DNA of 64,000 nt from Streptomyces litmocidini (GTDB lineage: Bacteria; Actinomycetota; Actinomycetes; Streptomycetales; Streptomycetaceae): assembly GCF_014649755.1 (NCBI RefSeq), contig NZ_BMTQ01000001.1:372001-436000 (forward strand), written 5' to 3'. The translations under genes were made by a program, and so were the position numbers. This document shows, piece after piece, positions 50,384 to 60,163 of the stretch (position 1 is the first letter of the stretch; each line of letters begins with the position of its first letter). The notes under the pieces are model-generated. The model was given only the letters and a program-made list of their open reading frames with translations, had not been told where the DNA came from and did no database searches.

Positions 50384-50746
50384 ATGCCGCTGACCGCAGA
50401 CGTCCTCGTCGCCCTCGTCGCCCTGCTGCACGCCTACATCCTGGTGATGGAGATGTTCCTGTGGCAGAAGACGACCGGCCGCCGCTTCTCCGGGTTCGAT
50501 GCCGGGATGGCGCGCGCCACCGCGCCCATGGCCGCCAACCAGGGGCTCTACAACGGCTTCCTCGCCGCCGGTCTCGTCTGGGGCCTCGTCGCCGACGACC
50601 CGACCGGTTTCAGCGCCCGGGTCTTCTTCCTGTCCTGTGTGGTCGTCGCCGGGATCTACGGGGCCGCCACCGCCAACCGCCGCATCCTCTTCGCCCAGGC
50701 CCTGCCCGGCGCGCTGGCGCTCTCCGCCGTCCTCGTGGCCCGCTGA
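50384..50746 (+). CDS. DUF1304 membrane protein
   Basis: A 120-residue protein with four membrane helices and the DUF1304 signature VALLHAYILVMEMFLWQKTTGRRFSGF followed by NQGLYNGFLAAGLVWGL. Function unknown. CAGAAT lies 6 nt before the ATG and there is no Shine-Dalgarno, so the transcript may be leaderless. Confidence 0.88.
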   Translation: MPLTADVLVALVALLHAYILVMEMFLWQKTTGRRFSGFDAGMARATAPMAANQGLYNGFLAAGLVWGLVADDPTGFSARVFFLSCVVVAGIYGAATANRRILFAQALPGALALSAVLVAR

Positions 50747-50754
50747 CGTACGCG

Positions 50755-50786
50755 CGAGCCCCCGTCCCGGGCGGGACGGGGGCTCG
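50755..50786. terminator. 15-bp perfect hairpin terminator
   Basis: Positions 50755-50769 pair with 50772-50786 (CGAGCCCCCGTCCCG arm). It lies between convergent stop codons. Confidence 0.8.
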
Positions 50787-50804
50787 GAGCGGGAGCGGGG
50801 CCGG

Positions 50805-52973
50805 TCAGCCCTCGCCGCTGAGGTCGATCGTCTTCGTGCGTTCCGCGAGGGTCTTGCCCCTCAGCGCGTCGCGCATCACGAAGGCCACGTCGTCGGCGGA
50901 GACCTGGTGCTTGCTGCCGTCGCCCTTGGTGATCATGACGCCGTCGAAGGCCCCGTCGAGGAGCCGCTCGATCGCCTTCTTGTCGTAGACCTCGACCAGC
51001 CGGCCGTCGACGGCCTTCATCGAGAGGATCTGCGGCAGCGACCGCGCAGGGCCGAAGTCGATGTGCCTGCCGCCCGCCTGGATCCTGATCAGGCCGGACA
51101 TGGCGGGCGTCGCGAACTCCTTCATCGCCCGGTCCAGCTCGGCCTTGGTGATGGTGGGACGGCGGCTGGTGACCGGCAGCTCGACCAGCTTGTTCCGGCC
51201 GGTCTCGACCTGGGCGCGGAAGGCGTCCTGGACGGAGATCATCGAGCGCTGGACGTCCAGGCCCTGGCCGGGCTTGCCCTCGACCGGGGTCACCTTGTTC
51301 GGGGAGAAGAGGATCGTGCCCTCGGTCGCCGACGCGGAGGTGCCGGCCAGGTCCGTCAGGGCGACCGCGAGCTTCTCCTTGTCGACGGGGAACACCGGCT
51401 GCGCGACCCGCTCCCCGCCGAAGAGGGAACCGATCACCGAGACCGGGTTGTAGTCGCTGCCCGCCGCCGCGCGGACGGTCTCCTGGCTGTCGAGCGCCAG
51501 GCCCGCCTTGTCCGGGGCCAGCTGGACCCTCTTGCCGCCGACGCCGAGCTGGAGCGGGGTGGTGGCCCGCTTGCCGAACACCGCGTCCAGCTTGTCGACG
51601 GCCTCCTCCTTCGTGCCGCCGCCGATGTCCACGCCGAGCACCGTGGTGCCCTTGGGGACGTCGGAGTGGTTGAGGAGCAGCCCCGCGCCGTAGGCGACGC
51701 CGGCGACGCCCAGGACGCCGACGGCGGCGAGGACCAGCTTGGAGCGGCCCTTCTTCGCCGGGGCGCGGCCGGCCGCCGGTGCCTGGCGCGGCGCCGGCGC
51801 GGGGGCCGGGGTCGCGTGCTCCTCGATGCGCGGGGTGAGATTCGGGCGGGCCGCCGTCGGCGGGACCACGGGGATGCCGCTGGTGAGCGTGTCCCCGGAG
51901 ATGTGGGCGCCGCCGTCGCCCGGCGCGCCCGGCCCGGACCCGGGCACCGGGGCGGGCTGCTGGGGCGTCAGGATCGCGGTGTCGTCGGACATGCGGGGCG
52001 CGCCGCCGCCGGCGAACGGGGATCCCGCGTCCTGGCCGCCGCCGAAGGGGCGGGGGCCGGCGGGGGCGCCGCCGAGGGAGGCGGTGCCGGTGACCGGTCC
52101 CGTGGTGGGACCGGTGGGCGCCGCCGGGGCGCCGGGAGCGCCCTGACCGGCCGGGTGGCCCGGGCCTCGGTGGCCGGGCGCGCCGGCGGCCGGGGCGCCG
52201 CCGTACATCGGGGTGCCCTCGGCCGGGGTCCCGTCGTACATCGGGGTGCCCTCGGCCGGGGTCCCGTCGTACATCGGGGTGCCCGCGGCCGGGGTTCCCT
52301 CGTACAGGGGCGTGCCCCCGGCCGGGGTCCCGTCGTACATCGGGGTGCCGCCCGCCGGGGTGCCGCTCTCGTACAGCGGGTTGCCCGGGGTGGGGGCGGT
52401 GACCGGGCGGCTCGACGGGGTGGTGCCGACCGTCGGGACGCCGGAGGTCGCCGAGCCCGCGAAGCCCGTGCCCGGGGCGTCCGGTCCGGCCTGCGCCGGG
52501 GCGGGCTTGGCCACCGGCGCGGGCGCGGGGGCGGGAGCCGGGCCGGGGGCCGCCGCCTTGCGGGGGGCGAACCAGTCGCTCGTCTCCTTCGCCTTCGGCG
52601 CCTGCGGGGCCTCCTCGGCGGCCCGCGGGGGCTCCGGGGCGGGGGCCGCCGGGGCGGGCTCCGGTTCCGGCTGCGCGACGGGCTCGGGCTCCGGGGCGGA
52701 CGTCTCGTTGACCGTCTTGCGGACCACGACCGGCGGGATCGGACGCGAACCCGGGATGTTGATCCGGATCCGGGTCGTCAGCGTCGTCTCGGTCTTGGGC
52801 TCCTCCGGAGGTGCGGGCGCGACGGCGGTCTCCTCCGGCGCGTCCTGCGTGGGGTGGAGCGACGGATACTGGCGGGATCCGTACGGCGGGGTACCCGAGG
52901 GGTACGCGGCTCCCCCGCGCCCCTGGGCGCCGGAGGACGAACTGTCAGTCTCTCGACCAGTTTCACGACTCAA
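50805..52973 (-). CDS. Membrane-anchored peptidoglycan-binding-like protein with tandem GTP repeats
   Basis: A 722-residue protein. Residues 1 to about 410 are cytoplasmic, Pro/Ala/Glu-rich, with six copies of an 11-residue repeat such as GTPMYDGTPAE around 190-260. A membrane helix (LVLAAVGVLGVAGVAYGAGLLL) follows, then an external region with two copies of the PG_binding_4 (VanW-associated) domain (DVPKGTTVLGVDIGGGTKEEAVDKL, and FSPNKVTPVEGKPGQGLD). No VanW domain or catalytic site is seen. It may tether or sense cell wall. TTG start with GGGAGA seven nt upstream. Confidence 0.8.
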   Translation of the reverse strand: MSRETGRETDSSSSGAQGRGGAAYPSGTPPYGSRQYPSLHPTQDAPEETAVAPAPPEEPKTETTLTTRIRINIPGSRPIPPVVVRKTVNETSAPEPEPVAQPEPEPAPAAPAPEPPRAAEEAPQAPKAKETSDWFAPRKAAAPGPAPAPAPAPVAKPAPAQAGPDAPGTGFAGSATSGVPTVGTTPSSRPVTAPTPGNPLYESGTPAGGTPMYDGTPAGGTPLYEGTPAAGTPMYDGTPAEGTPMYDGTPAEGTPMYGGAPAAGAPGHRGPGHPAGQGAPGAPAAPTGPTTGPVTGTASLGGAPAGPRPFGGGQDAGSPFAGGGAPRMSDDTAILTPQQPAPVPGSGPGAPGDGGAHISGDTLTSGIPVVPPTAARPNLTPRIEEHATPAPAPAPRQAPAAGRAPAKKGRSKLVLAAVGVLGVAGVAYGAGLLLNHSDVPKGTTVLGVDIGGGTKEEAVDKLDAVFGKRATTPLQLGVGGKRVQLAPDKAGLALDSQETVRAAAGSDYNPVSVIGSLFGGERVAQPVFPVDKEKLAVALTDLAGTSASATEGTILFSPNKVTPVEGKPGQGLDVQRSMISVQDAFRAQVETGRNKLVELPVTSRRPTITKAELDRAMKEFATPAMSGLIRIQAGGRHIDFGPARSLPQILSMKAVDGRLVEVYDKKAIERLLDGAFDGVMITKGDGSKHQVSADDVAFVMRDALRGKTLAERTKTIDLSGEG
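52197..52385. repeat. 33-bp coding tandem repeats
   Basis: Units containing TACATCGGGGTGCCCTCGGC begin at 52204, 52237, 52270, 52303 and 52336 with an exact 33-bp period, plus degenerate copies at the ends. They encode the 11-residue repeats of the peptidoglycan-binding-like protein. Confidence 0.85.
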
Positions 52974-53149
52974 AGCAGGATCTCCCGGTTGGCTCCACCG
53001 CCCGCTCTTGCTGATGCTCGTGTTGACCCGGGCGGTTCGGCGGCGCGCACCACCATACTGAACGCCGCCGACTCGTACCCGACCCCTGGGGCGGGGACGA
53101 CGGGCAATCCGGCCGAAGTCAGGGCGTCCCCGGCATCAAGTCGGCCTGC

Positions 53150-53533
53150 TCACGGGGCCGGTCGCGGCAGCCGGGGCAGAGTGGCGCACATCACAGCGAG
53201 TGCCATGCCTCCGAAGAGGAAGATCAGCTCACCGGCGCCTCCGCCGAACACTCCGTCGCCCTCGGGGCGTCCGAGGCTGAGCAGGATGACGGCGACGAGC
53301 CAGCCGGCGGCGGCGGAGACGACGCCGACCTGGGTGCCGGTGGCGCGGAGCCCCCCGTAGAAGAGGCCGGCGACGGCGAGGAGCACGAGGAGCAAGCCGC
53401 CGGGGAACCAGGCGGCTTGGACGAGGGATCCGGCGGCGCCGACGAGGGCGCCGAGGACGAGCAGGACGCCGTACGAGACGTACCGGACGCCCGGCGGGGG
53501 CAGCGGGGAGGACGCCGGGGTGGTGGTGCTCAC
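53150..53533 (-). CDS. Small integral membrane protein (DUF6113-like)
   Basis: A 127-residue protein with four predicted membrane helices ([79 protein letters not shown]). I recall it as the DUF6113 family of actinobacteria. GTG start overlaps the mshB stop as GTGA; M. tuberculosis also has a small membrane protein after mshB (Rv1171). A link to mycothiol metabolism is inferred only from this conserved coupling. Confidence 0.8.
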   Translation of the reverse strand: MSTTTPASSPLPPPGVRYVSYGVLLVLGALVGAAGSLVQAAWFPGGLLLVLLAVAGLFYGGLRATGTQVGVVSAAAGWLVAVILLSLGRPEGDGVFGGGAGELIFLFGGMALAVMCATLPRLPRPAP

Positions 53534-54420
53534 GTGGCCACCCCCGCGAAGAGGTCCGTCTCGCGCTCGCCCTCGGGGGCGCCCGACGTGCCCCGGGCCA
53601 GTTCGTAGTACTCGGTGGTGAAGATCGGCTGGGCCAGGTCGTTGGAGAGGGCGAAGAAGGGGCCGTCGACGGCGACTTGGGTGGCGTGGGCGGCCATCGC
53701 GGCGCTCTTGCGGGCGGCGTGCGCGGGGTCGGCGACGATCTCCGCGGTGATCCGGTCCTCGTCGACGACGCCGGGGACGTCGTCGACGGCGGCGACGGCC
53801 GGGAAGACGGAGCCCTCGGCGCGGAGCCGGGCGAATCCGGCCTCGGCGACGGGGCGGGGGACGCGGTTCCAGTAGATCTTGGCGATCGCGTGGGCCGGTC
53901 CGAGGTCGGGGCGGTAGTCCGGGTCGGCGGCGAGTTCGGCGGCGCGGGTGGCGACCCGGTGGGCCTGGATGTGATCGGGGTGGCCGTAGCCGCCGTCGGG
54001 GTCGTAGGTGACGAGGACCTGCGGGCGGGTCTCGCGGATCACCTCGACGAGGTGGGGCGCGGCGGTGTCGACGTCGGTGTTCCAGAAGGCGTTGGCGCGC
54101 CCGTTCTGCTCGGCGCCCATCATTCCGGAGTCGCGGAAGCGGCCGGGACCGCCGAGGAAGCGGTGGTCGGTGACGCCCAGCTCGGTCATCGCGGCGGCGA
54201 GTTCGCCCACGCGGTGCGGACCGAGCCGGTCCTCCCGGTCGGGGGCCAGGTGGGCGAGGTCGGGCGGGATGACCTCGCCCTCCTCGCCGAGCGTGCAGGT
54301 GACGAGGGTGACGAGGGCGCCCTCGGCCGCGTACCTGGCCATGGTGGCGCCGTTGTTGATCGACTCGTCGTCCGGGTGCGCGTGCACGAGCAGCAGACGG
54401 CGGGCGGGGAGATCGGACAT
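53530..54420 (-). CDS. mshB: Mycothiol deacetylase MshB
   Basis: A 296-residue zinc deacetylase of the LmbE/PIG-L family. Metal and catalytic residues are in HAHPDDE (His15, Asp17, Asp18) and GYGHPDH (His147, His150). It deacetylates GlcNAc-inositol in the synthesis of mycothiol, the main low-molecular-weight thiol of actinobacteria. The position next to a four-span membrane protein matches mycobacteria. TAGGGT (54432-54427) lies 6 nt before the ATG with no Shine-Dalgarno, so the gene is probably leaderless. Confidence 0.93.
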   Translation of the reverse strand: MSDLPARRLLLVHAHPDDESINNGATMARYAAEGALVTLVTCTLGEEGEVIPPDLAHLAPDREDRLGPHRVGELAAAMTELGVTDHRFLGGPGRFRDSGMMGAEQNGRANAFWNTDVDTAAPHLVEVIRETRPQVLVTYDPDGGYGHPDHIQAHRVATRAAELAADPDYRPDLGPAHAIAKIYWNRVPRPVAEAGFARLRAEGSVFPAVAAVDDVPGVVDEDRITAEIVADPAHAARKSAAMAAHATQVAVDGPFFALSNDLAQPIFTTEYYELARGTSGAPEGERETDLFAGVAT

Positions 54421-54475
54421 GCCCCCACCCTACGAGCACGGTCCCCGCCCGACGAGCATCAGGCCGGGGACGGGA

Positions 54476-54670
54476 TCAGAACTTGAGGCCGCCGATCATG
54501 CCCGCCACGTTGGTGGTGAGGGTGCTGATGGACGGGGCGATGGAGGAGCTCGCCAGGTAGAAGCCCAGGAGCGCGCAGACCGCCGCATGTCCAGCCTTCA
54601 GCCCGGATTTCCGGATCAGCAGGAAGACGACGATCGCCAGCAGCACCACCACGGAGATCGAGAGTGCCAC
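54476..54670 (-). CDS. Small two-helix membrane protein
   Basis: A 64-residue protein: a first membrane helix (ISVVVLLAIVVFLLI), a basic turn (RKSGLKAGH) and a second helix (AAVCALLGFYLASSSI), ending TTNVAGMIGGLKF. The start GTG has GGAGGTGA upstream. I recall that near-identical small proteins, often in several paralogues, occur throughout Streptomyces; function unknown (holin-like or structural is a guess). It stands 55 bp upstream of mshB on the same strand. Confidence 0.8.
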   Translation of the reverse strand: MALSISVVVLLAIVVFLLIRKSGLKAGHAAVCALLGFYLASSSIAPSISTLTTNVAGMIGGLKF

Positions 54671-54847
54671 GGCGGTTCACCTCCACCTTCGGTCGGATGT
54701 TCGAGCGGTTCGGTCGATCAGCATGTGCCGGAGGGCCTGCCGGTCCGATGCATACCCACCTAGCGCTACGGATCATAACTATCCGTGCGGCCGCATCGAT
54801 CGGCGGACGGAGGCACGAGGGGGGCGCACGGCGCTAGTTTCAGCCGC

Positions 54848-57007
54848 ATGACCTTGTTTTCGCAGCAGCCGGCCACACCCTCGGCCGGGCTCTCCTTCCC
54901 CCGTCAGCACGCCCGGACCCAGCGGTTCACCCTGGGGGTCCCGCGCGGTTTCTCGGTCTCCCCGGACGGGGAACGCGTGGTGTTCGTCAGGTCCGGTTCG
55001 GGGACGGACCGTTCGCACCTGCTGTGGGTGCTGGACCTGCCCCGGGACGGCGAGCCCGGGGAGCGGGTGGCCGCCGATCCGGTGGCGCTGCTGGCGGGCG
55101 CGGAGGAGGAGTTGTCCCCGCAGGAGCGGGCGCGCCGGGAGCGGAGCCGGGAGGGCTCGGCGGGGATCGTGGCGTACGCGGTGGACGCGGCCGTGGAGTT
55201 GGCGGCGTTCGCGCTCTCGGGGCGGCTGTTCGCGGCGGAGCTGCGGGCGGGGACGGCGCGGGAGATCCCGGTGCCGGGTCCGGTGATCGATCCCCGCCCC
55301 TCGCCGGACGGGCGGTTCGTGGCGTACGTGGCGGAGGGCGCCCTGCGGGTGGTGGAGGCGGGCGGTGCGGGCGACCGGGCGCTGGCCGTCCCCGAGGGCG
55401 ATCACGTGTCCTACGGATTGGCCGAATTCATCGCCTCGGAGGAGATGGGGCGGGAGCGCGGCCACTGGTGGTCGCCCGCCTCGGACCGGCTGCTCGTGGC
55501 GCGGGCGGACGACCGGGCGGTGCGGCGCTGGTGGATCGCGGACCCGGCGCACCCGGAACGGGAGCCGCAGCGGGTGGGGTATCCGGCGGCGGGGACGGCC
55601 AACGCGGAGGTGCGGCTGTTCGTGATCGGCCTCGACGGCTCCCGGGTGGAGGTGGCGTGGGACCGGGAGCGGTATCCGTACCTGGCGCGGGTGCACTGGT
55701 CGGCGGCCGGGGCGCCGCTGCTGCTCGTGCAGACGCGGGACCAGCGGGAGCAGCTGTTCCTGACGGTGGACCCGGAGTCGGGGAGGACGGCGACCGTACG
55801 GGCGGAGGCGGATCCGGCGTGGCTGGAACTGCACCACGGGGTGCCGGCGTGGGGCCCGGGCGGAGGGCTCGTCCGGGTCACCGACGAGGGCGGGGCGCGG
55901 GTCCTGGCCGTCGGGGAGGAGGCGTGGACGGACGCGGGGCTGCACGTCCGGGCGGTGCTCGACGTGGGGGCGGACGACGTCCTCGTGTCGGCCTCGGCGG
56001 GTGAGGCGGCGGCGCGGCCGGAGACCGGCGAGATCCATGTCTACCGGGTGACCGGGCGGGGCGCGGAGCGGCTGTCAGGGGGTGCCGGTGTGCACGGCGC
56101 GGTGCGCTCGGGGCCGGTGACCGTCCTGGTGTCGGCGCGGCCGGAGGAGCCGGGGAGCACGGCCCGGGTGCTGCGGGACGGCGAACCGGTCGCGGTGGTG
56201 GCCTCGCACGCCCAGCGGCCGGTGATCTCCGCCCGGGTGCGGCTGACGGAGGCGGGGGCCCGGCGGATCCCGTGCGCGGTGCTGCTGCCCTCCGGGTACG
56301 GGGAGGGGGACGGGCCGCTGCCGGTCCTGATGGATCCGTACGGCGGTCCGCACGGGCAGCGGGTGCTCGCGGCGCACAACCCGCACCTGACCTCGCAGTG
56401 GTTCGCCGACCAGGGCTTCGCGGTGGTCGTGGCGGACGGGCGGGGCATGCCGGGCCGCTCCCCCGCCTGGGAGAAGTCGGTCGCGCGGGACTTCGGGGTG
56501 ACGCTCGACGACCAGGTGGAGGCGCTGCGGGCGCTGGCCGGGAGCCTCCCGCTCGATCTGGACCGGGTGGCGATCCGCGGCTGGTCGTACGGGGGCTATC
56601 TGGCGGCCCGGGCGGTGCTCCAGCGGCCCGACGTCTTCCACGCGGCCGTGGTCGGGGCACCGGTGACGGACTGGCGGCTGTACGACACGCACTACACGGA
56701 GCGGTACCTCGGCACCCCGCAGGACGATCCGGAGGCGTACGCGGCGCAGTCGCTGCTGTCCGACGACGGGCTGACGGCGCCTGAGGAGCCGGCCCGGCCG
56801 ATGATGGTCGTGCACGGCCTCGCCGACGACAACGTGGTGGTGGGGCACGCGCTGCGGCTGTCGTCGGCGCTGCTCGCGGCGGGCCGGCCGCACGAGGTGC
56901 TGCCGCTGTCCGGGGTGACGCACATGACGCCGCAGGAGCAGGTGGCGGAGAACCTGCTCCTGCTCCAGGTGGACTTCCTGAAGCGGTCGCTCGGCATCGG
57001 GCCCTGA
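54848..57007 (+). CDS. S9-family prolyl oligopeptidase / dipeptidyl peptidase IV-like
   Basis: A 719-residue cytosolic peptidase. The N-terminal ~450 residues form a WD40-like beta-propeller (repeating VSPDGERVVFVR, PSPDGRFVAYV). The C-terminal alpha/beta-hydrolase domain has the nucleophile in GWSYGGY (Ser580), the acid in HGLADDNV and the histidine in GVTHMTP. DPP-IV type enzymes release dipeptides with penultimate proline; the propeller's conserved glutamate pair (FIASEEMGRERG) matches this group. TAGTTT (54835-54840) is 7 nt before the ATG, so it is probably leaderless. Confidence 0.9.
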   Translation: MTLFSQQPATPSAGLSFPRQHARTQRFTLGVPRGFSVSPDGERVVFVRSGSGTDRSHLLWVLDLPRDGEPGERVAADPVALLAGAEEELSPQERARRERSREGSAGIVAYAVDAAVELAAFALSGRLFAAELRAGTAREIPVPGPVIDPRPSPDGRFVAYVAEGALRVVEAGGAGDRALAVPEGDHVSYGLAEFIASEEMGRERGHWWSPASDRLLVARADDRAVRRWWIADPAHPEREPQRVGYPAAGTANAEVRLFVIGLDGSRVEVAWDRERYPYLARVHWSAAGAPLLLVQTRDQREQLFLTVDPESGRTATVRAEADPAWLELHHGVPAWGPGGGLVRVTDEGGARVLAVGEEAWTDAGLHVRAVLDVGADDVLVSASAGEAAARPETGEIHVYRVTGRGAERLSGGAGVHGAVRSGPVTVLVSARPEEPGSTARVLRDGEPVAVVASHAQRPVISARVRLTEAGARRIPCAVLLPSGYGEGDGPLPVLMDPYGGPHGQRVLAAHNPHLTSQWFADQGFAVVVADGRGMPGRSPAWEKSVARDFGVTLDDQVEALRALAGSLPLDLDRVAIRGWSYGGYLAARAVLQRPDVFHAAVVGAPVTDWRLYDTHYTERYLGTPQDDPEAYAAQSLLSDDGLTAPEEPARPMMVVHGLADDNVVVGHALRLSSALLAAGRPHEVLPLSGVTHMTPQEQVAENLLLLQVDFLKRSLGIGP

Positions 57008-57008
57008 G

Positions 57009-57977
57009 TCACCAGCCGGGCGGTGTGGGGCGGGGCGGGGCCGGGGGCCGCGCCCCGGCCGCCGGGTGCGGTCCGGGCGGCGCGGCGGGGGCGTCGCGCC
57101 CGGCCAGGAGGACGAGCACCGTGAGGCCGGCGAGGAGCTCGAAGGCGGAGGCGAGGACGCCCGCCGCGTCCGGGACGGTGAGGTCCCCGAGGCGGAGGAG
57201 GGTCTCGTACCGGACGGCGCGGGCGACCCCGCCGAGGCCGGCCGCCGTCAGGAGCGCGGCGGCGAGGAGCCCGAAGGCCCGGGCGTGGCGGGCCCGTGAG
57301 AGGCAGGAGCCGGCGGCCGTGCCGTACAGTCCGGCGGCGATCGCCGCCAGCCAGCCGGGCGGGGGCGCGAGGGCGGGGGCGACGACGGAGCGGCCGCCGG
57401 TGAACCGGTCGACGGTGACTTCGAGGGGCAGTTCGCCGGCCCGGTACAGCTCCCCGAGGACGAGGAGGAGCGCGGCGGCGGCGAGGAGGATCCCGGCGGT
57501 GACGGCGGGGCCGGTCCGGGGCCGGGCGGGCGGCTCGTGCGGGGCGTCCGCCGGGCGGCCGACGGCGGCGGTGAGGACGAGCCCGGCGCCGAGGGCCAGT
57601 TCGAGGAGGGCGGTGACGAGGGCGCCGTTCCCGGCCGCCCAGAGCCCGGGGAGGCGCAGGGCGAGGGTGGCCGTCCCGGCGGCGGCGAGGGCGGGGGCCG
57701 CGTGCCGGGAGCGGAGGGCGGCGACGGCGGTGGCGGCGTAGACGGCGAGGAGCACGGGGTCGAGCGGGGAGGTGGCGGTCCGTCCCCGGGTCGGGAAGCG
57801 GTGGTCCCCGGCCCAGTACCGGGCGAGGTCGGCGGGCGAGCCGAGCACGGCGAGGTCCTGGAGGATCCACACGGCGGCGGTGAGGGCGAGCGCGGCGCAG
57901 AGCGCGGCGCCGGTGAGACGTGCCGGTCGTGTCACAGTCACGGTTCCGATGCTCACCGTCGCGACCGGCCGGGACAA
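57009..57977 (-). CDS. Integral membrane protein of unknown function
   Basis: A 322-residue protein with eight or nine hydrophobic segments and a Pro-rich cytoplasmic tail (PPAPPRPTPPGW). No domain recognised. The start is uncertain: TTG at 57977 as listed, or GTGs at 57956 and 57941. Its stop lies 1 nt from the stop of the convergent peptidase. Confidence 0.6.
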   Translation of the reverse strand: MSRPVATVSIGTVTVTRPARLTGAALCAALALTAAVWILQDLAVLGSPADLARYWAGDHRFPTRGRTATSPLDPVLLAVYAATAVAALRSRHAAPALAAAGTATLALRLPGLWAAGNGALVTALLELALGAGLVLTAAVGRPADAPHEPPARPRTGPAVTAGILLAAAALLLVLGELYRAGELPLEVTVDRFTGGRSVVAPALAPPPGWLAAIAAGLYGTAAGSCLSRARHARAFGLLAAALLTAAGLGGVARAVRYETLLRLGDLTVPDAAGVLASAFELLAGLTVLVLLAGRDAPAAPPGPHPAAGARPPAPPRPTPPGW

Positions 57978-58119
57978 GCGGTTCCGTGTGAACAGTGGAC
58001 GGCGGCCGGCCGGGGCGGCATGGCGCGCTCCGGCCGGCTCACGGCACCCGCACGGGCCGTACGCCGACGATCCTGCCGTGTCCGTATATCGGATCCGTTT
58101 CCGTGAAGTTGCCTGCCGG

Positions 58120-59181
58120 TCAAGACGCCCGGGGTCCCCCGGGCTCCTGGGGCTCCTCCGGCGGGACGACCTGCTTCTCCTCGGCGAAGTGGCAGGCGGA
58201 GTCGTGTTTCGCGGGGCTGTCCGTGAGGCGGAAGACGGCCGGGACGGCGAGGAGCGGGACCTCCAGGGCGCAGCGCTCCTGGGCCTTCCAGCAGCGGGTG
58301 CGGAAGCGGCAGCCGGAGGGGATGTCGGCCGGGGAGGGGACGTCGCCGGTGAGGATGATCCGTTCGCGGTGGGCGCGCGCCTCGGGGTCGGGGACGGGCA
58401 CGGCCGAGAGCAGCGCCTGGGTGTACGGGTGCGTCGGGTGCTCGTAGATCTGGGCGTCGGTGCCGATCTCGACGATCCGGCCGAGGTACATGACGCCGAC
58501 GCGGTCGGAGATGTGCCGGACGATCGACAGGTCGTGGGCGATGAAGACGTACGACAGGGAGAACTCGGTCTGCAGGTTGTCGAGGAGGTTGACGACCTGG
58601 GCCTGGACGGAGACGTCGAGCGCGGAGACCGGCTCGTCCGCGACGATGATCTCGGGCTGGAGGGCGAGGCCGCGGGCGATGCCGATGCGCTGGCGCTGGC
58701 CGCCGGAGAACTGGTGCGGGTACCGGTTGATGTACTCGGGGTTGAGGCCGACGACGTCCAGGAGGTCCTGGACCTTGCGGCGCCGGTCGCCCTTGGGGGC
58801 GACCTCGGGGTGGATCTCGTACGGCTCGCCGATGATGTCGCCGACGGTCATGCGCGGGTTGAGCGAGGTGTAAGGGTCCTGGAAGACCATCTGGATGTTG
58901 CGGCGGACGGCCTTCAGGGCGCGCGGGGAGAGCTTGGTGATGTCCTCGCCCTTGTAGCGGATGGTCCCGGAGGTCGGCTTCTCCAGGTTGACCAGCATCT
59001 TCGCGACGGTGGACTTGCCGCAGCCGGATTCGCCGACGATGCCGAGGGTCTCGCCGGCGGCGAGGTCGAAGTCGACCCCGTCGACGGCCTTGACGGCGCC
59101 GATCTGCTTCTTGAAGAGGATGCCCTGCGTCAGCGGGTAGTGCTTGTGGAGGTCCCGGACTTCGAGAATCGCCTCAGCCAT
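58120..59181 (-). CDS. Oligopeptide ABC transporter, ATP-binding subunit (DppF/OppF-like)
   Basis: A 353-residue ATPase with Walker A GESGCGKS, signature LSGGQ in [19 protein letters not shown], Walker [13 protein letters not shown] and the H-loop AHDLS. The C-terminal oligopeptide-HPY extension has [14 protein letters not shown], as in subunits of Dpp/Opp systems. It pairs with the neighbouring ATPase to drive peptide import. The start overlaps the previous gene by eight nt. No terminator is obvious between its stop and 57977. Confidence 0.93.
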   Translation of the reverse strand: MAEAILEVRDLHKHYPLTQGILFKKQIGAVKAVDGVDFDLAAGETLGIVGESGCGKSTVAKMLVNLEKPTSGTIRYKGEDITKLSPRALKAVRRNIQMVFQDPYTSLNPRMTVGDIIGEPYEIHPEVAPKGDRRRKVQDLLDVVGLNPEYINRYPHQFSGGQRQRIGIARGLALQPEIIVADEPVSALDVSVQAQVVNLLDNLQTEFSLSYVFIAHDLSIVRHISDRVGVMYLGRIVEIGTDAQIYEHPTHPYTQALLSAVPVPDPEARAHRERIILTGDVPSPADIPSGCRFRTRCWKAQERCALEVPLLAVPAVFRLTDSPAKHDSACHFAEEKQVVPPEEPQEPGGPRAS

Positions 59182-60157
59182 GGAGGCACTCCTTCCAGAA
59201 GTGGCAGGCGCTGGCGCGCGGCACCGGGGACTCGGTCACGTCGTACAGCGGGGGCACGTCCGTGCGGCACCGGTCCCGGGCCAGCGGACAGCGCGGGTTG
59301 AAGGAGCAGCCGGGCGGGATGGCGAGGAGGTTGGGCGGGAGGCCCTTGATGGCGTAGAGCTCCTGGCCCTTCTGGTCGAGGCGCGGGATGGAGTCGAGCA
59401 GGCCCCGGGTGTAGGGGTGGGCGGGGGCCTTGTAGATCTCGTGCACGGGCGCCTGTTCGACGATCTTCCCCGCGTACATGACGGCGATCTTGTCGGCGAC
59501 GTCGGCGACGACGCCGAGGTCGTGGGTGATGAGGATGAGGCCCATGTTGAGCTCGCGCTGGAGCTCGGCGAGGAGCTCCATGACCTGGGCCTGGACGGTG
59601 ACGTCGAGGGCGGTGGTGGGCTCGTCGGCGATGATCAGTTCGGGTTCGAGGGCGAGCGCCATCGCGATCATGATGCGCTGGCGCATGCCGCCGGAGAACT
59701 GGTGGGGGTACTGGCCGACGCGTTCCTTGGCGGCGGGGATGCGGACCCGGTCCATCAGCTCGACGGCCTTGGCCCGGGAGTCCTTGCGCGACATCCCCCG
59801 GTGGACCCGGAACATCTCGCCGAGCTGGTCGCCGACGCTGATGACGGGGTTGAGGGAGGACAGCGCGTCCTGGAAGATCATCGCCATCTTGGCGCCGCGG
59901 ACCTTGCGCCGCTCCTCCTCCTTGAGCTTCAGCAGGTCCTGGCCCTGGAAGAGGATCTCGCCGCCGCTGATCCTCCCCGGCGGGATGTCGAGGATGCCCA
60001 TGACGGCCTGGGCGGTGACGGACTTGCCGGAGCCGGACTCGCCGAGGACGGCGAGGGTCTCCCCCGCGTCGACGGAGTAGTCGACGCCGTTCACCGCCTT
60101 CGCCACCCCCTCCCGGGTGTGGAACTCCACGTGCAGGTCGCGCACTTCGAGCAGCAT
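59174..60157 (-). CDS. Oligopeptide ABC transporter, ATP-binding subunit (DppD/OppD-like)
   Basis: A 327-residue ATPase: Walker A GESGSGKS, signature SGGMRQRIMIAMAL, Walker B LIIADEPTTALD, H-loop THDLG, and a C-terminal oligo_HPY domain (GCSFNPRCPLARDRC). Forms the heterodimeric motor with the next subunit. It starts 6 nt after the permease stop and overlaps the next gene by eight nt, so the operon is fully coupled here. Confidence 0.93.
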   Translation of the reverse strand: MLLEVRDLHVEFHTREGVAKAVNGVDYSVDAGETLAVLGESGSGKSVTAQAVMGILDIPPGRISGGEILFQGQDLLKLKEEERRKVRGAKMAMIFQDALSSLNPVISVGDQLGEMFRVHRGMSRKDSRAKAVELMDRVRIPAAKERVGQYPHQFSGGMRQRIMIAMALALEPELIIADEPTTALDVTVQAQVMELLAELQRELNMGLILITHDLGVVADVADKIAVMYAGKIVEQAPVHEIYKAPAHPYTRGLLDSIPRLDQKGQELYAIKGLPPNLLAIPPGCSFNPRCPLARDRCRTDVPPLYDVTESPVPRASACHFWKECLHG

Positions 60158-60163
60158 GGGTCC

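Noticed and set aside
52197..52385. CRISPR-like array
   Set aside because: The 33-bp units are contiguous, without unique spacers, in frame with a protein, and no cas genes are near. The 29266 and 63893 arrays also lack spacers.
50499..53360. A 953-codon plus-strand frame
   Set aside because: Antisense of the repeat-rich peptidoglycan-binding-like gene; composition is shadow-like.
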